Assembly: GCF_024347575.1 (NCBI RefSeq)
Contig: NZ_AP025504.1
Span: 310,001 to 374,000 of the forward strand
Source of the DNA: Vibrio pelagius
GTDB lineage: Bacteria > Pseudomonadota > Gammaproteobacteria > Enterobacterales > Vibrionaceae
Direction: 5' to 3'
DNA length: 64,000 bases
The position numbers were made by a program, and so were the translations under genes. Under the pieces are notes generated by a model that saw only the letters and a program-made list of their open reading frames with translations, was not told where the DNA came from and did no database searches. This document shows positions 63,803 through 64,000 of the stretch, piece by piece (position 1 is the first letter of the stretch; the number at the start of each line of letters is the position of its first letter).

Positions 63803-64000
63803 CTAACGACGTTTTTCAGGAAGTAGTTTCGCTTTGTCTTGCGAAATCCACCACGTGTCGATACCTAGGTCATATTTTGGCAAGGTATCAGGGCGCTCAA
63901 ACTTATCCCACATCGCAACACGGTACTTACCCAAGTGCCACTGAGGAATAGTGTAGAAATTCCACTGTAGTACACGGTCAAGCGCACGACCTAACGTAAG
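63803..64000 (-). CDS. yejA: Substrate-binding protein YejA (C-terminal part only)
   Basis: The last 65 codons of a gene that begins beyond the right edge; the stop is TAG at 63803-63805. The visible end, [20 protein letters not shown] followed by [20 protein letters not shown] and a TWWISQD segment, is typical of the YejA C-terminus. It is the first gene of yejABEF, and the operon order on the minus strand is A, B, E, F. Confidence 0.9.
   Translation of the reverse strand, partial: LTLGRALDRVLQWNFYTIPQWHLGKYRVAMWDKFERPDTLPKYDLGIDTWWISQDKAKLLPEKRR

Noticed and set aside
1-64000. tRNA, rRNA, CRISPR, integron attC sites and insertion sequences
   Set aside because: Looked for by eye on both strands; no cloverleaf-like gene, regular spacer array, VCR-like site or transposase frame was found. 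A covariance-model or repeat search would be decisive.

Overview
The window reads as chromosomal DNA of a marine gammaproteobacterium of the Vibrionaceae, most likely Vibrio. This rests on recognisable families (RstAB, YejABEF, YccT/DUF2057, YafP-type GNAT, a Bat/MoxR operon, a cbb3 oxidase), the AT-leaning intergenic regions, and a short MITE-like repeat whose ends look like ones I associate with Vibrio genomes. I see no rRNA, tRNA, CRISPR array, transposase or prophage. Genes are dense and mostly in co-directional operons.

Layout. 1-2756 (minus): a type I secretion pair (ABC exporter and membrane fusion protein, the latter cut by the left edge). 2947-5209: a divergent DUF218-like protein and a DUF3131 protein. 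5326-12004 (plus): a hybrid histidine kinase, a small PstS-like periplasmic protein, a porin and a PafA-type alkaline phosphatase. 12048-18652 (minus): a tightly overlapped MoxR-DUF58-DUF4381-BatA-BatB/C-BatD operon, preceded in the same direction by a sulfatase and an octaheme cytochrome with TPRs (18794-22908). 23349-28738 (plus): a diheme peroxidase whose gene overlaps that of a hybrid kinase, followed by a second kinase-like protein lacking its phospho-accepting histidine. 28886-30227: a YccT-like protein with a repeated 3' end, and a GNAT acetyltransferase. 30664-35216 (plus): a noncanonical cbb3 oxidase operon whose CcoP is fused to what looks like the triheme cytochrome subunit of a membrane dehydrogenase. 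35421-39191: a small unknown protein, an S33-type hydrolase and a two-component system. 39268-45108 (minus): a tripartite RND efflux operon feeding into that two-component system. 45211-46818: repeat element, small regulators and an S4-domain protein. 46897-48906 (minus): RstB/RstA. 49166-59686 (minus): a seven-gene block of peptide-type ABC importer, outer-membrane barrel and a large lipoprotein metzincin protease. 60060-64000 (minus): the paralogous yejABEF importer, cut by the right edge.

How the parts may work together. The lipoprotein protease, barrel and Opp/Yej-like importer look like one extracellular peptide-scavenging unit. The 30664-35216 operon looks like a short electron path from a periplasmic dehydrogenase to oxygen. 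The peroxidase-kinase-pseudokinase operon looks like a periplasmic redox or peroxide sensing module with no output gene nearby. Several regulatory sites can be read directly: a PhoB-type box before the 46010 gene, an 11-bp-spaced direct repeat before the efflux operon, and a promoter with abutting direct repeats before the importer-protease operon. All functions are inferred from sequence by eye; no database search was run.
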